Origin: Ursus arctos
Lineage: Eukaryota > Chordata > Mammalia > Carnivora > Ursidae
DNA: 64,000 nt
Direction of reading: 5' to 3'
Assembly: GCF_023065955.2 (NCBI RefSeq)
Contig: NW_026622952.1
Location: 34,359,813 to 34,423,812 of the forward strand
The translations under genes and the position numbers were made by a program. The notes under the pieces are model-generated. The model did not search any database, was not told the origin of the DNA, and worked only from the letters and a program-made list of their open reading frames with translations. Of the stretch, positions 1-11,790 are shown piece after piece. Positions within the stretch are counted from its first letter, which is position 1. Every line of letters begins with the position of its first letter.

Positions 1-914
1 CTCTCTTCTCCGAATATAACATTTGGATTCATTTTTATATAGCTGGAGGTACAGTAATGATCTGATCTAAGGTTTTTCATCTTAGATGAACTATTCAATT
101 TAGATTGATATTTTTTATATTGAAACTATTTATTAAAAGGCCACTGGGACATGGAACAAGGCTGGTCCTTTATGATTGTCAAAAAGGGGGAAAGGGTTGA
201 AACGTTGCCATAATTTCATAAAGGTACAGTTAAGTAGGACTATGTCCTAGAATGGAAATGTCCCTTGACGTCTGCATTTTGTTGATAATACCCAAAGGAG
301 AAAGTTTGGGTGTGTATGGGAAGAAGAGAGGAAACAAAAGATCTGTTAGTATCTTTGGAAATTTTACATACTCAATAACAATGACTGGTGTCTGGAAACA
401 GTCAGAACGGTTGAAACCTTGGCTCGTGTTAGGAATGTGGGAGGAAACACAGCCACATGCTAATTCTTTCCTCCTTGCCCGGTCTGAGGACACAAGAAAG
501 ACATTGCACCCAGCGTTTGTCTGGATAAAAAGAAAAATTGAACCTTGGACCCAAATGTCCAGTCTCCCAATGCTTCCAGATGTTTCCATACGGTGGCATA
601 CGGGTATGGTGGCGCACACAGTGGCTACAGGAATGACACCACGGGATTGTCGCCTGCATGCTTTGGTGTTGCGTAGCCGTATCCACGAACCACAGGAAGA
701 GCGGGGTGTCAGGGGCAGGCAGTGGGAGGAAGGGGCCCCAGGCTGCTCTTTGCCCGGCTCCCTTTAATACCCACACGGTCGGAGCAGGCCCGTAGTCCAG
801 ATTGCTCATGCCCTAACCAGAGGCAGCACTGCAGAGAGCAGGGGTGGTTAAGGAAGGCAATAAAGAATTGAAATACAAATTAAAATGAACACAAAGTAAA
901 ATGCACACAGATGG

Positions 915-1000
915 GGCAGTCCTGTGGGCCACGCAGTCCCCGGAAGCTACACAGGCAGTCCTGTGGGCCACGCAGTCCACGGAAGCTACACAGGCAGTCC
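915..1000 (+). repeat. 39-bp minisatellite, about 2.2 copies
   Basis: A 39-base unit beginning 'ggcagtcctgtgggccacgc' starts at 915 and again at 954 with one substitution. The first bases of a third copy start at 993. The unit is a multiple of three, so it creates repeated short open frames that are not evidence of coding. It lies inside a TENM3 intron. Confidence 0.9.
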
Positions 1001-1589
1001 GACGCGCTGGGCGCAGGCCGGAGTAGCCTACGGAAGGAGAAAAGAGGGCAAACCTAAGCATTCAGAGGTTGTTGGGTTTGTTTTTTCTTATAAATCACAA
1101 CCAGAGAAATACGTTCAAGAAGCATAGGAAACCATTTAAATCGTGAAAAACCTCATCCTAGCACATCAAAAATTTGGTGCAAAGATAAGCAGCAGAACTG
1201 GCTCTGCCAGTTGAGTATTGAGCTCATTCGATATCACATCAGATCTTCCTACAGGCTTTAAAGTAGATATCTGTAATATTAGCTAGCAGCTTCTTTTCAA
1301 GGGCCGCAAAGCATTCTGCAAACCGAACCTCGTGGAGTTTCACAAAATTCACATCAGGCAGGGACTAACTAGCAGGCATTTCCACAGGGGAGACCAGAAG
1401 CCCCGAAAGCCTTAAGCTGGCCAGGCGCAGAATTCAGTCAGGTCACTGACAGAGCCTACAGGCTCTCATGCGAGCACGTCACAGATGGACAGTCATCATC
1501 AGAGGGGCCGGAGCCCAGTCACGCTGCCTCTAGACCCTATCAGGTATGGAAATGGGGCTCCTTGAGTCTCAGGCTCCTCTCCGCAGCGA

Positions 1590-1592
<3 letters not shown>

Positions 1593-1631
<39 letters not shown>
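1593..1631 (+). repeat. (CA)n microsatellite
   Basis: About 19 CA units run without interruption, followed by a degenerate tail of CACG units to about 1650. It is intronic. Confidence 0.97.
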
Positions 1632-1633
<2 letters not shown>

Positions 1634-3088
1634 GCACACGCACGCACGCCTTACACACCAGATTCTGCGGCGGCACGGCGGGGGCCTTCCCCACTGCCAT
1701 TGGACCTGCAAGGACAGAACCAGAACATTAAGATCTCCGGGTTGCCCTCCAGGGCTCTACCCTTTCTCATTTTCTGTGACTCGTCTGCCTGGGGCCTTTT
1801 TTGCCTCCAACATTACCTCACCTGGTTCACTCTATGGACTTCTTTTTGGTTTATACCTTTACCTTTCCACACCTTTCCATGGACATTACGATACTCCCCT
1901 TGGGTGGCTAATTAGAAAAGTTTAAGCCTGAAGAGTGTCTTTTCATGGGGCTTGGTTAACGTCAATGACAGAACGCGCAGATTAGTTTTATCCCAGAGTT
2001 TACAGAAATATACACGCGTGTTATGTGTGCACACACACGTATGTGTGGCTGTTGGTGCGGAAGTGGTGTGCGTGCTTCTGTGGGTATAACTGACCAGCTG
2101 CAGCTGTCCATTTTGAAAGTTCTAACTAAGACGTGGTCATGGAAAATTCAGATTTTCCCATTTAATGTTTAACAGTCCAATAGTTAGTGCAGATTTGTTG
2201 TCCGGGCTATCACCGTCTTGCTATAGAAAATCCACGCTTTGGGGGTCCTCGGTACGCGGCGGGCTGTTTCCAGAGTAGAGTGGAACCACGGCCACATTGC
2301 CATTGCGGTAACGAGTGCTGGTCTGTATGTGCCTTGGATGCCAGACAGTAAGAGCCAAATGTAGTCAGAGATTCTGGCCTTGGCACAGAGCCACACGGAG
2401 ACCCGATTACAGCAACATGGTGCCAGATCTGTACACGAAGCATCATCGTCAGACCCTGTGGACGTGGGAGCGAAGCCTCAGGTCCCTGCCAGTTAACCAG
2501 ATGTTATTAAAGGGAAAGGCATTCTAAAAACTTGTGACATTTCAGCATGGGCCCGAGAGCAATGATCATGTTTGTAACCTCCTGCTATTTAGACTCATTA
2601 ATAATTTACAGTAATGTGGGTTCCAACTTCTACTTAACTGTTCTTCAAAGGGCCGGAGTCACATTTACCGCTTTTATTTAATATAGCCATGATTAATCTA
2701 CCAAGCAGTTATCTTCTAGTGTCTTACGGAGGGAGGGGCTTTGAGTAATTTACAGACATGGCATGTTGACCACCTTCATATCTTCTAAACAAACTTTAAA
2801 GCAAATACATTTTGGTGTTTTTCTTATCAGTTGCTTAAGTTTACAACATTTAATTGGAAAGGTTTTGAACAAATGCCAGGCTGTCTTTCTGCTTAATGAA
2901 ACCTTTTAAAGGAGCTGTTAATCTCCTGCCTTGCACTTGTAACCAAGAAGTTGCTAAATTAATTTACTGACAAAGAGAATCAATCATCATAAATGGTGTT
3001 TAAACAATAGCGGGGACCCTGAAGAGTACTGAGGGACTGGCGTTGGAATAGCATGAGTTATGTTATCATCCTGTTTGTGTTGTAACAG

Positions 3089-3385
3089 GTGAATGGCAGA
3101 AACCTCCTTTCCGTTGACTTTGATCGAACAACAAAGACAGAAAAGATCTACGATGACCACCGTAAATTTCTGCTGAGGATCGCCTACGACACGTCGGGGC
3201 ACCCGACTCTCTGGCTGCCCAGCAGCAAGCTGATGGCGGTCAATGTCACCTATTCGTCCACCGGCCAAATTGCCAGCGTCCAACGGGGAACGACTAGCGA
3301 GAAAGTCGATTATGATGGCCAGGGGAGGATCGTGTCTCGGGTCTTTGCTGACGGTAAAACATGGAGCTACACGTACTTGGACAAG
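3089..3385 (+). CDS. TENM3: Teneurin-3 coding exon, YD-repeat barrel (297 bp, phase 0/0)
   Basis: This exon encodes 99 residues of a teneurin, a type II single-pass synaptic adhesion protein that binds latrophilins and other teneurins through its large extracellular part. Acceptor 'aacag' ends at 3088 and donor 'gtatgc' starts at 3386. The exon is an exact multiple of three, and reading starts at its first base. The product begins [11 protein letters not shown], contains YD/RHS-type motifs ('YDTSGH', '[11 protein letters not shown]') and ends WSYTYLDK, as expected for the beta-barrel shell of teneurins. One N-glycosylation sequon (N-V-T) lies at 3242. The frame stays open past the donor to 3529, but that stretch includes a G-tract and has no teneurin similarity, so it is intron. 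Family certainty is very high; the paralogue is decided by the C-terminus. Confidence 0.95.
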
Positions 3386-6300
3386 GTATGCCGGCGCAGT
3401 GCGAGTCAGAGGAGGGAAGGGATGATTAGGAGTTTTCAGCGATCACCCAGAGCACTGCAGGGGAGGGAGACGGGGGGGGGGGGGGCATGTGCAGGGGCTC
3501 CATTTATTACTCTAAGTATCAATACGTAATTCGCATTGGTGCAGCGGTGATGAATTTCTGCATTAGCCAAGTAGTTTCTCCTTAGTTAAGTTCTGCTACC
3601 TGAGACCCTTTTAAGTGATTTATGCCGCAAACAGACAAGCAATAACGCTGTCCACCTGCCAAGTTTCTACGTCGACAACATTCACAAATTAGACCTCGGG
3701 CATGTAAGTCATTTGTAAATAATCTCCGTGCCAGCTCTGTCATGTAAGAAAGAGCCTTACGTGAGCAGCGCTGAAGCCGTCAGTTTTGTGTCGTCGCTGG
3801 CAGAGCTTCGACACGGCCATGAGAAACATGTAGATCCTATGTATGCGTTATTAACCATGAGAGGCTATTTTCTAGAAAGCCACATTTCTCCTTTCTTGTG
3901 CGTAGAAAAGGTGTAAGCACCCTCGCTTAGGATTCCCCCATCTTTACGCTCCAGGCCCGATCCCAGAAAAGACCTGAAGTTACCCGTGTGCAAAATGCTC
4001 AGTCGCACTCTGAGAGTTTGGGACAGTGACTGTGGTCCAAAGGGATGAAAGCAACAGAAGAGGGACAGGGAACGGGCCACCTGCCTGCAATTCCCTTCTG
4101 CAAAAACTGAACCCACCAAAGAGCGTGTTCGTGGAACGTTCCACGTGCCCTTGAGAAAACATTAGCCCCAGGGAAGGGTTCCATTCTGAGTTCCAGTGCC
4201 TGTCCCACCTCAGAGCATGCCCGCACCAGGCTCGCAGCAGCCCAGGTCACACACGCAGGGGTTACCGCCTCCAGCCTTACGTGCATTAGCCAGACTAACC
4301 CGTCACCCGGAACGCCAGCCCATGCCATTGTCGTGCTCACCTCACACCGTCTTGTTCTTCACCAGAGGTGGTCTGCACAACTCTTCAGTCTACACCTAAA
4401 CCCACTGCCCGGGAGTCCTCCTGTCTACTTCTGGATGGCCTTGACACAGACTAGCCTTCTGGACAAGGAGTGTCAGGTTCAGGGCTCACCATGGATGCCT
4501 CCCAACTCGAATGCTCCCAGCCTACCCTGCTTGTCAGTCTCTTCTCTCACAAACCTGCTCATCTCTCCCTCGAAGAGACTCACCCTTGAGACAGGGGACC
4601 AGCCACTAGATGACAGTTTCCCTCCACACTAATCATCACACTCGAAAGTTACTCCACTGGCGATTTGTTGAGAGACCACAGAGTAAGCCCCCCCTGCCCA
4701 CATACCCTCCTGGGAGTAAGTCCTCATGCCTGGAAAACACTTCATTCTCCAACCTAGCAAACCCCAAGACAGCTTCCCCCTGAAGAAACTGGGAGTGGGT
4801 CCCCACTTCATCCTGGAACACTTTTCCCAGTGTAAACTAAGTACATTACAGAGATATGTAACAGAAATACCCAGACCCTAAAAACCGATAGTAGTGATCG
4901 TAACGTCATGGGAAAATGTTTAAAAGGAGACAGGGAGCATGGCATTGATAAGAGCCACCGACAGGAAAAGACACCAGCAGTAACTGAGGTCACTTTCATG
5001 TATCAGTAGGGATCAGAAAAGCCAGCAAGTATTTTCATCATCTCTCCCAAATCCCTAAAATCCACCCAAACCACTTCCATTTCCTTGCTAGGAAAGGCAC
5101 GCTAAACCAAAACTTACTCATAGCAGAAGCAGTACTATTTTACCAACTACCCTCAGATGTGATTTTCAATGACTACACAGCTAAGTACTAATTCCATGAA
5201 TTCAGCAATAATCCAAGCCTTCCTTGGCACACTGCAAACTGTTAGGAACAATTCTCAAGACCTCTGCCACACAGCCAGCAAAGCCTGTCCCTAGATATGC
5301 CCACAGAGGAAACTCCACAGAACCTGCCTGCAGGCTGCTTTCAAAGATGGCGGACGGTAAAGAGAAAGGGAATGAGCCTTGGACAAGGGCTTACGTGTTT
5401 CTCTGGCAAAAGCAAAGCGTAAGTCCCAGGAGGGCTCCTAACATGCGCGTCCTCCCACATCTGCCATCATTGCATTTGGTCTAACAGGGTTTGGGAGAAG
5501 CTTCCGCAAAGGAGGGAATCGCCCATTTTCTGTATGACCGTTGAGCCGTATCATTCACTACTGAGCCTCAGGGTTGAGCTCCTGCTGGCCTAATAAATGA
5601 TTGTCTTGTGTCTTTTTGCAAGTACTTGCAAAATAGGCAGAGCTCATTTTAATTTATATATTTATTCACTGTGTTATTTAGCACCAAAGTAGAATGTAGC
5701 CCAGAAACCATTCTTACAGCAGCTGAGACACAAATCAGATTTGGTACTCACTAAAGCAAATTTCAGAATGTAGATTTTATTGTCATTCCAGGTGACAGGT
5801 AAGAATTTGCAAACAAACAAACACAAACCGTACCTGCATCCCTATTTCAATTAAGGGCCTTTACGGCTCTCATTCACCGTGTGATTTAGCAATGTTTGTT
5901 GACGTTGATCCATTTTTGACTAATTTTATGTCTCTTCTTCATAAAGTAATATTTTGAATGCTTTGCTCCTCCCCCACATGCACTGGAAATTACGACATGA
6001 TTTGAGTGGCTCTTCAATCAAATGAGGGGTAAAGCCACCGTCCTAAAGAATTGCTAATTATGGATAGGATTGCTTTTCCCATATGCTGTTTTCTCCTTGA
6101 AATATTGTCTTTAAAGCAGCTTTGCTCGTGCCTGTATTATGACTTACCCAAATCCATCGACAATCTGCTGCTTGGCTGTGAGTCGCCTAGAAAAAGAATG
6201 GTACAATCGTGACAAGTGGCGCATTATGAATCTTGAGCCACTAATTGCAGAACCCCTCACAATTAAGCATCCAAGCAAATTAGGCAGGGAATCGTTAACA

Positions 6301-6451
6301 ACATGTAAGGTCAAGGATAACTCAATTACAATGAAAATCATTTTCTCAAGCAAAATGTTTCTGTGTATTTGTGGTCACTGGATCCGCTTTTGCTTCCCCC
6401 CGCCCCGCCCCGTTCACAAATACTGAACCACAGTCTGCTCTGTCTTTGCAG
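3386..6451 (+). other. TENM3: TENM3 intron
   Basis: The intron runs from donor 'gtatgc' to acceptor 'ctctgtctttgcag' at 6451. It contains a G-tract at about 3472-3486 and no young SINE that I can recognise. The part from about 5880 to 6130 is unique and AT-rich, and looks like a candidate conserved element. An 'AAGATGGCGGAC' motif of YY1 type lies at 5344. No other gene is seen. Confidence 0.9.
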
Positions 6452-8063
6452 TCCATGGTCCTCCTGCTTCACAGCCAGAGGCAGTACATCTTCGAATATG
6501 ACATGTGGGACCGGCTGTCTGCCATCACCATGCCCAGCGTGGCTCGCCACACCATGCAGACCATCCGGTCCATCGGCTACTACCGCAACATTTACAACCC
6601 CCCCGAGAGCAACGCCTCTGTCATCACGGACTACAACGAGGAGGGGCTGCTCCTGCAGACGGCCTTCCTGGGGACAAGCCGGAGGGTCTTGTTCAAGTAC
6701 AGAAGGCAGACGAGGCTCTCAGAAATTTTGTATGATAGCACGAGAGTCAGTTTTACCTACGACGAGACAGCAGGAGTCCTCAAAACGGTAAACCTCCAGA
6801 GCGATGGTTTTATTTGCACCATTAGGTACAGGCAGATTGGCCCCCTGATTGACAGACAGATTTTCCGCTTTAGTGAGGATGGGATGGTAAATGCGAGATT
6901 TGACTACAGCTACGACAACAGCTTTCGAGTGACCAGCATGCAGGGTGTCATCAATGAAACGCCACTGCCCATTGATCTCTATCAGTTTGATGACATTTCT
7001 GGCAAAGTGGAGCAGTTTGGAAAATTTGGAGTTATATATTATGATATTAACCAGATCATTTCCACGGCTGTAATGACTTATACAAAGCACTTCGATGCCC
7101 ATGGCCGCATCAAGGAAATTCAGTACGAGATCTTCAGATCACTCATGTACTGGATTACAATTCAGTATGATAACATGGGTCGGGTAACCAAAAGAGAAAT
7201 TAAAATAGGGCCCTTTGCCAACACTACCAAATACGCTTACGAGTATGATGTCGACGGGCAGCTCCAAACAGTGTATCTAAATGAAAAGATCATGTGGCGT
7301 TACAACTATGACCTGAATGGAAACCTCCACTTACTGAACCCAAGTAACAGTGCCCGTCTGACCCCTCTTCGCTATGACCTGCGAGACAGAATCACCCGCC
7401 TCGGGGATGTGCAGTATCGGTTGGATGAAGATGGGTTCCTGCGTCAGAGAGGCACAGAGATCTTCGAGTACAGCTCCAAGGGGCTTCTGACTCGAGTTTA
7501 TAGTAAAGGCAGCGGCTGGACAGTGATCTATCGTTACGATGGCCTGGGAAGGCGCGTATCCAGCAAAACCAGTCTGGGACAGCACCTGCAGTTTTTTTAT
7601 GCCGACTTAACTTATCCCACGAGGATTACTCATGTCTACAACCATTCAAGTTCAGAAATCACTTCTCTCTATTACGATCTCCAAGGACATCTCTTTGCCA
7701 TGGAAATCAGCAGTGGGGATGAATTCTACATTGCGTCCGATAACACAGGGACGCCACTGGCTGTTTTCAGTAGCAACGGGCTTATGCTAAAACAGATTCA
7801 GTATACTGCATATGGAGAAATCTATTTTGACTCCAATATTGACTTTCAACTGGTAATTGGATTTCATGGTGGCTTATATGACCCACTCACGAAACTGATC
7901 CACTTTGGAGAAAGAGATTATGATATTTTAGCAGGACGATGGACAACACCTGACATAGAAATCTGGAAAAGAATTGGGAAGGACCCAGCTCCTTTTAACC
8001 TCTATATGTTTAGGAATAACAACCCCGCAAGCAAAATCCATGATGTGAAAGATTACATCACAG
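6452..8063 (+). CDS. TENM3: Teneurin-3 large coding exon: YD barrel and RHS core (1612 bp)
   Basis: This exon encodes residues 100-636 of the visible 931, plus the first base of the next codon. It starts [17 protein letters not shown] after acceptor 'tttgcag' and ends '...DYIT' + g before donor 'gtaagc' at 8064. Successive RHS/YD repeats are plain: '[12 protein letters not shown]', '[12 protein letters not shown]', '[10 protein letters not shown]', '[10 protein letters not shown]' and '[11 protein letters not shown]'. The RHS-associated core signature ('[18 protein letters not shown]' then 'GRWTTPD') lies at about 7859-7957. In teneurins this seals the barrel of the extracellular superfold. 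N-glycosylation sequons lie at 6611, 6953, 7220 and 7640. There are no internal stops or frameshifts. The first 270 bases are richer in G+C at third positions than the rest. Confidence 0.97.
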
Positions 8064-10782
8064 GTAAGCATTTTTTTCCTTTCCAAGTGCTGAATTACTT
8101 TGCTCCTTATATGAATACACACAGGAACTGGAGTTGCTTTCTTTAGCCTTACACTTTACTCCTGCAGAATCAAATGCCTAACCTTTTACATGTGTTTATT
8201 TCTCTATGGAATCAAGAGAAACCAGAAAGGGAAACAGAGACATAGTTTGTACTTCCTGTTCTGTCTGCCCAAGGCCACAAATTTCTGAAATGACATGGAA
8301 TCCAGTCACTTAGGGAAGGGAGGTGACATGGGGATGTGGAAAACAGGATGAACATGGGAGTCCCCAAGGTGAAGTTCCAGTCCCAGTCCCTCTCCTGTAA
8401 GTCATGTGGCTTTACAGACAAGTCACAGTTGTTGGTTTTTTAATCTGTTCCCTTAACAATGAAATGGGGGGGGGGAATAATGCCTCCCTTGATGGTATAA
8501 AATATGTACAATTCTGCTTGAATTATTAACTACCTTACAAATTTGTAATGTGGGTTTTTCTTTCATACATGCATGAAGTTCTAATGGAGGAATCGTGAAA
8601 CACAGCAAAGTGCGATTCACCATCTCATTCCTGGGATGTTTAACTCTCCACCACCATCACCTCAGGGCAATAAAGCAACAGTTTCTCCCATCACTTGCTT
8701 AGCCAGTGGATCCTGCTTCTGTCTTCGTGCTATTTGGGGCAGTTCGTGCACGACAGTACTACTAATAGACACACTAATTTTTCTGCCAATAGGGGGTAAT
8801 AAGATCTTTCCAAGTTTCAGGCATGATCTAATTGAAACATCTTGTCCCACTTCTGCCACCACAATACCACCAGGATGAGAGAAACAAGGTCTTTGGAAAC
8901 ACGGCTTTAGTTCCTGACTTCTCCACTCATCTCCCACTGCACGGGTTCTGAATACTTCTGCTCCTGCCTTCCTTTCCTGAATTACACCACCATAATGAAC
9001 CTCTCTACCACATGTATGCTTCCTGGAAAGAAGGTTCTTTCCTGTTTTCTTTTTTGTTTTTGTTTTGTTTTTGGTTTGGTTTGGGGTTTTCTCTTTTGTT
9101 TTGGCTTGTGTTAGATGCTCCTTCAGGCTGTCTCTTTCCGTGCTCAATATTTGAGGCACACTGAGATGCCTGTTTTCTCAGCTCTTGGTACAGCTCTCAA
9201 AACGCTGCCCCCTGTTCATCTGACATCTGCTTCCTGCTTTCCCAGACTGCCAAAACCTTGTCATAGCTCTCCTCCATGTGAACCAGCTGAAACTCGCTTC
9301 GTTCACAATCCTGGTTCAGCAACACCCTCATGGTGTCCTCCTTCAGCTTGCTCGATACACATTGGCATCTGAGTCCCATTATTTTGGCAATGCTTTTCAA
9401 TACATAAAACCCTGTGATTTTTTCTTTTCTTTTTTTTTTTTTTTTCACTGTTACACAGACATTGTTCATAGTAGGAGAACTTTTGCCCCGACACTACCAT
9501 TCAGGAGAATTTTCTCCAAAACATAAGATACCCTGTAATCTTATATACACTCACATACACGTGCGCACCCCAAAAAAGTATCACCCTCTATTCTACGTGA
9601 TGAACTTGGAATTTCTCTCTACCACCACCACCACCACCACCCCTCCTTTTATAAGAGGGAGAATACCACTAGTTCTATGGCCATATGTTGCTTGGACAAA
9701 GGACCTGCCAGCCTGGTGATGAGGTGAGAGTTTGTGCCCTAGAGGAGGAAATAGGAAGCAAGTGGCTCTCCATCATTCTGACAAGCAGTTTACCACTGGT
9801 CATTTAAGAGGTGTTGACAGGGGCTGCCTGAAAGGCGGGAAACCCCACAGCTCCTGAATCCATCCTCTCCTAGCAACGTGGACTGCAGGGAATGCCATAG
9901 CAGCAGTTTCTGAAAAACATCAAAAGAGAGATGGAACAGCATAAAATATATTAGGTGAAATGCAATTTCAAATTTTCCAGCAATGTGCTTAATACATAAA
10001 ATAATCTACACCCAACTGTACTCATAAAACTGCAAGCCTGCTGAGTAGTTCTGTAACATTATAACCTCCAGAATAGAATAAAAGCCTTATTCTGAGCTTA
10101 ATGGCTTTTGGAGTCACATGGCAATATTTTAAAATACCATTTTAAAGCTTTCCAGGTTCTGTCCCCAAAAAGTTCATCTCCACCTGTGCACAGTGAGCCT
10201 TTGAAGTCATAGCTGATGGAAATCAGAACTTCTGTGCCCTTGGCCAGTTCTGCCAGGTTTCAGCATTCATCTCTGATTAAGAATCAACTGTTGATTTTAA
10301 TTCTCTCAATTTAGGGTTTTTATTAATAGAAAATGGGTTGTGGAAGCTGCATATCCTTGGGCGATCGCTTTTGAAAGCTAATAACACACAACTTCTATTT
10401 AAGACCAGTCTTGACTAACTACCAGTTCCCTTTGTGTTTCCTCGACTGCGGCTCTTCCGTGCTGCTGTTGCATTGTTATTACCCGCTTTTTATCACTCAT
10501 GACTAGCTCAGGATGCAGCTTCGCCCGCGGGACAGTTTATCCAGCCTCAGTGAGACGCTATCTGACTGTGTTTTCTGTAGCCCTTGCCGAAGCTCTGTTA
10601 TTGACACTAGTAGCTTCCAGTCTGAAAATAGAGAGTGGGGTCAGAATTGGAGAATAAAGGCAATCATGTGCTCCTCTTCAGGTTATTATTTGTGAAGGTG
10701 GGGTGTTTTAAAGGTAAGAATTTAAATTTATGAAAGCACAAAGTAACTCTGACACCTTTCATTTTGAACATTCTTCCCCTAG
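8064..10782 (+). other. TENM3: TENM3 intron
   Basis: The intron runs from donor 'gtaagc' at 8064 to acceptor 'cttcccctag' ending at 10782. It holds a probable MIR (about 8365-8510), a T-tract (9429-9446) and a short (ACC)n stretch near 9622-9642. The open frames around 8636-9719 are low-complexity or AT-rich and resemble no protein I know. Confidence 0.9.
8365..8510 (+). repeat. MIR SINE fragment
   Basis: The order of motifs follows the MIR core: a 'gttccagtcccagtccctct' block, then 'gtcatgtggctttacagacaagtca', then 'aatctgttcccttaacaatgaaatgg' and 'ggaataatgcctccctt'. It is strongly diverged. Confidence 0.5.
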
Positions 10783-10913
10783 ATGTTAACAGCTGGCTGG
10801 TGACATTTGGTTTCCATCTGCACAATGCTATTCCTGGATTCCCTGTTCCCAAACTTGATTTAACCGAGCCTTCTTACGAACTTGTGAAGAGTCAGCAGTG
10901 GGATGATATACCG
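10783..10913 (+). CDS. TENM3: Teneurin-3 coding exon: linker after RHS core (131 bp)
   Basis: The exon begins 'atgttaac'. Its first two bases complete the Asp codon begun in the preceding exon (g+at), giving [11 protein letters not shown], and it ends Q-Q-W-D-D-I-P in phase 0 before donor 'gtaaga'. These 44 residues link the RHS core to the C-terminal toxin-fold domain and contain the conserved '[15 protein letters not shown]' stretch. One residue (K-L-D) differs from the K-F-D I remember in human. The acceptor is 'cttcccctag' ending at 10782. In frame, the sequence after 10913 diverges at once from teneurin, so the exon end is secure. Confidence 0.96.
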
Positions 10914-11741
10914 GTAAGAAACCAAAAGCAAAACTGTGAAAAGGTGATTGATGGGTTATCTGTGTCATATTTACCCATTTCATCAAGCTGTCCTTGTGAA
11001 AGCTGGACCAAGGACCAGTTTTTAATTATTTTGACTCTTCTAGGGTAGAAAAGCATCACATTTCTGTTCAGCAAACCAGGGGCCTGTTAAACAGGCTTAA
11101 ATCGGTTTTTAGTGGTGCTAATAAAAACATAAAAAGACATTATCAGAAGGTAATAAAATGAGCGAGCTCATTTTTGAGCGCCAGGTTTCTACAGAGAACC
11201 CCCGTGAAAGCATATTTATAGCACTTGGGACCTTAAGGCAAAGATACAATAAACGGGAGGGCAGGGGATTCGTATTACAAATTAGCAGCCCACAAACAGC
11301 GCCGCAAAGTTCAACTTCTTTAAAATCTGAACAGTGTTTCATGGGGACAGATTGAAAATAAAAATAAAATGTCCCCTGATAAAGCTCCATCTGCAACGAG
11401 GTGTTTATAGAATTTTCCTGAAAATAACATTTCAGGAGGCCTGTAATTGTTCTGACAACTAAAAGAAAAGAAAAAGAATGGAAAATTGCAAAGTCAAAGC
11501 TGCCATTTCAGAAAATGGGCCTTTTAATTCCCGCCATTCAGAGATCAGAAAGGAATGTACAACAAAACACCAGAATTTCTAGCTTAAAGCCAGAATAATT
11601 AAAGATCAAGAAATTGGGTTACCCCATAATGATAAGGAGAAGAGAGTGCAGAGTTTCTTAGAAAGATTAATTTCCCCCCTTGAGCAATTTCCTATAATTT
11701 CAGTGAATACAAAGAGAAAAGGCAGTCACGGCTGAAACACA

Positions 11742-11790
<49 letters not shown>

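Larger units (their letters stand above)
1..3088 (+). other. TENM3: TENM3 intron (3' part)
   Basis: This is intronic sequence ending at the splice acceptor 'tgtaacag' at 3081-3088. It holds a 39-bp minisatellite (915-1000) and a CA microsatellite (1593-1631). The last 450 bases are AT-rich, low in recognisable repeats and contain many TAAT cores, so they could be a conserved element. Open frames here, such as the one at 252-767, have no recognisable protein and no exon-like borders, and I do not call them genes. Confidence 0.85.

Noticed and set aside
3386..3529. Extension of the first visible exon to the stop at 3529
   Set aside because: A canonical donor at 3386 and exact joining to the exon at 6452 show the real border; the extension includes a G-tract and no teneurin similarity.
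5224..5484. Open frame containing the 'MADGKEKGNEP' segment as a small gene
   Set aside because: It is intronic, has no known similarity, and the ATGGCGGAC is better explained as a YY1-type motif or chance.
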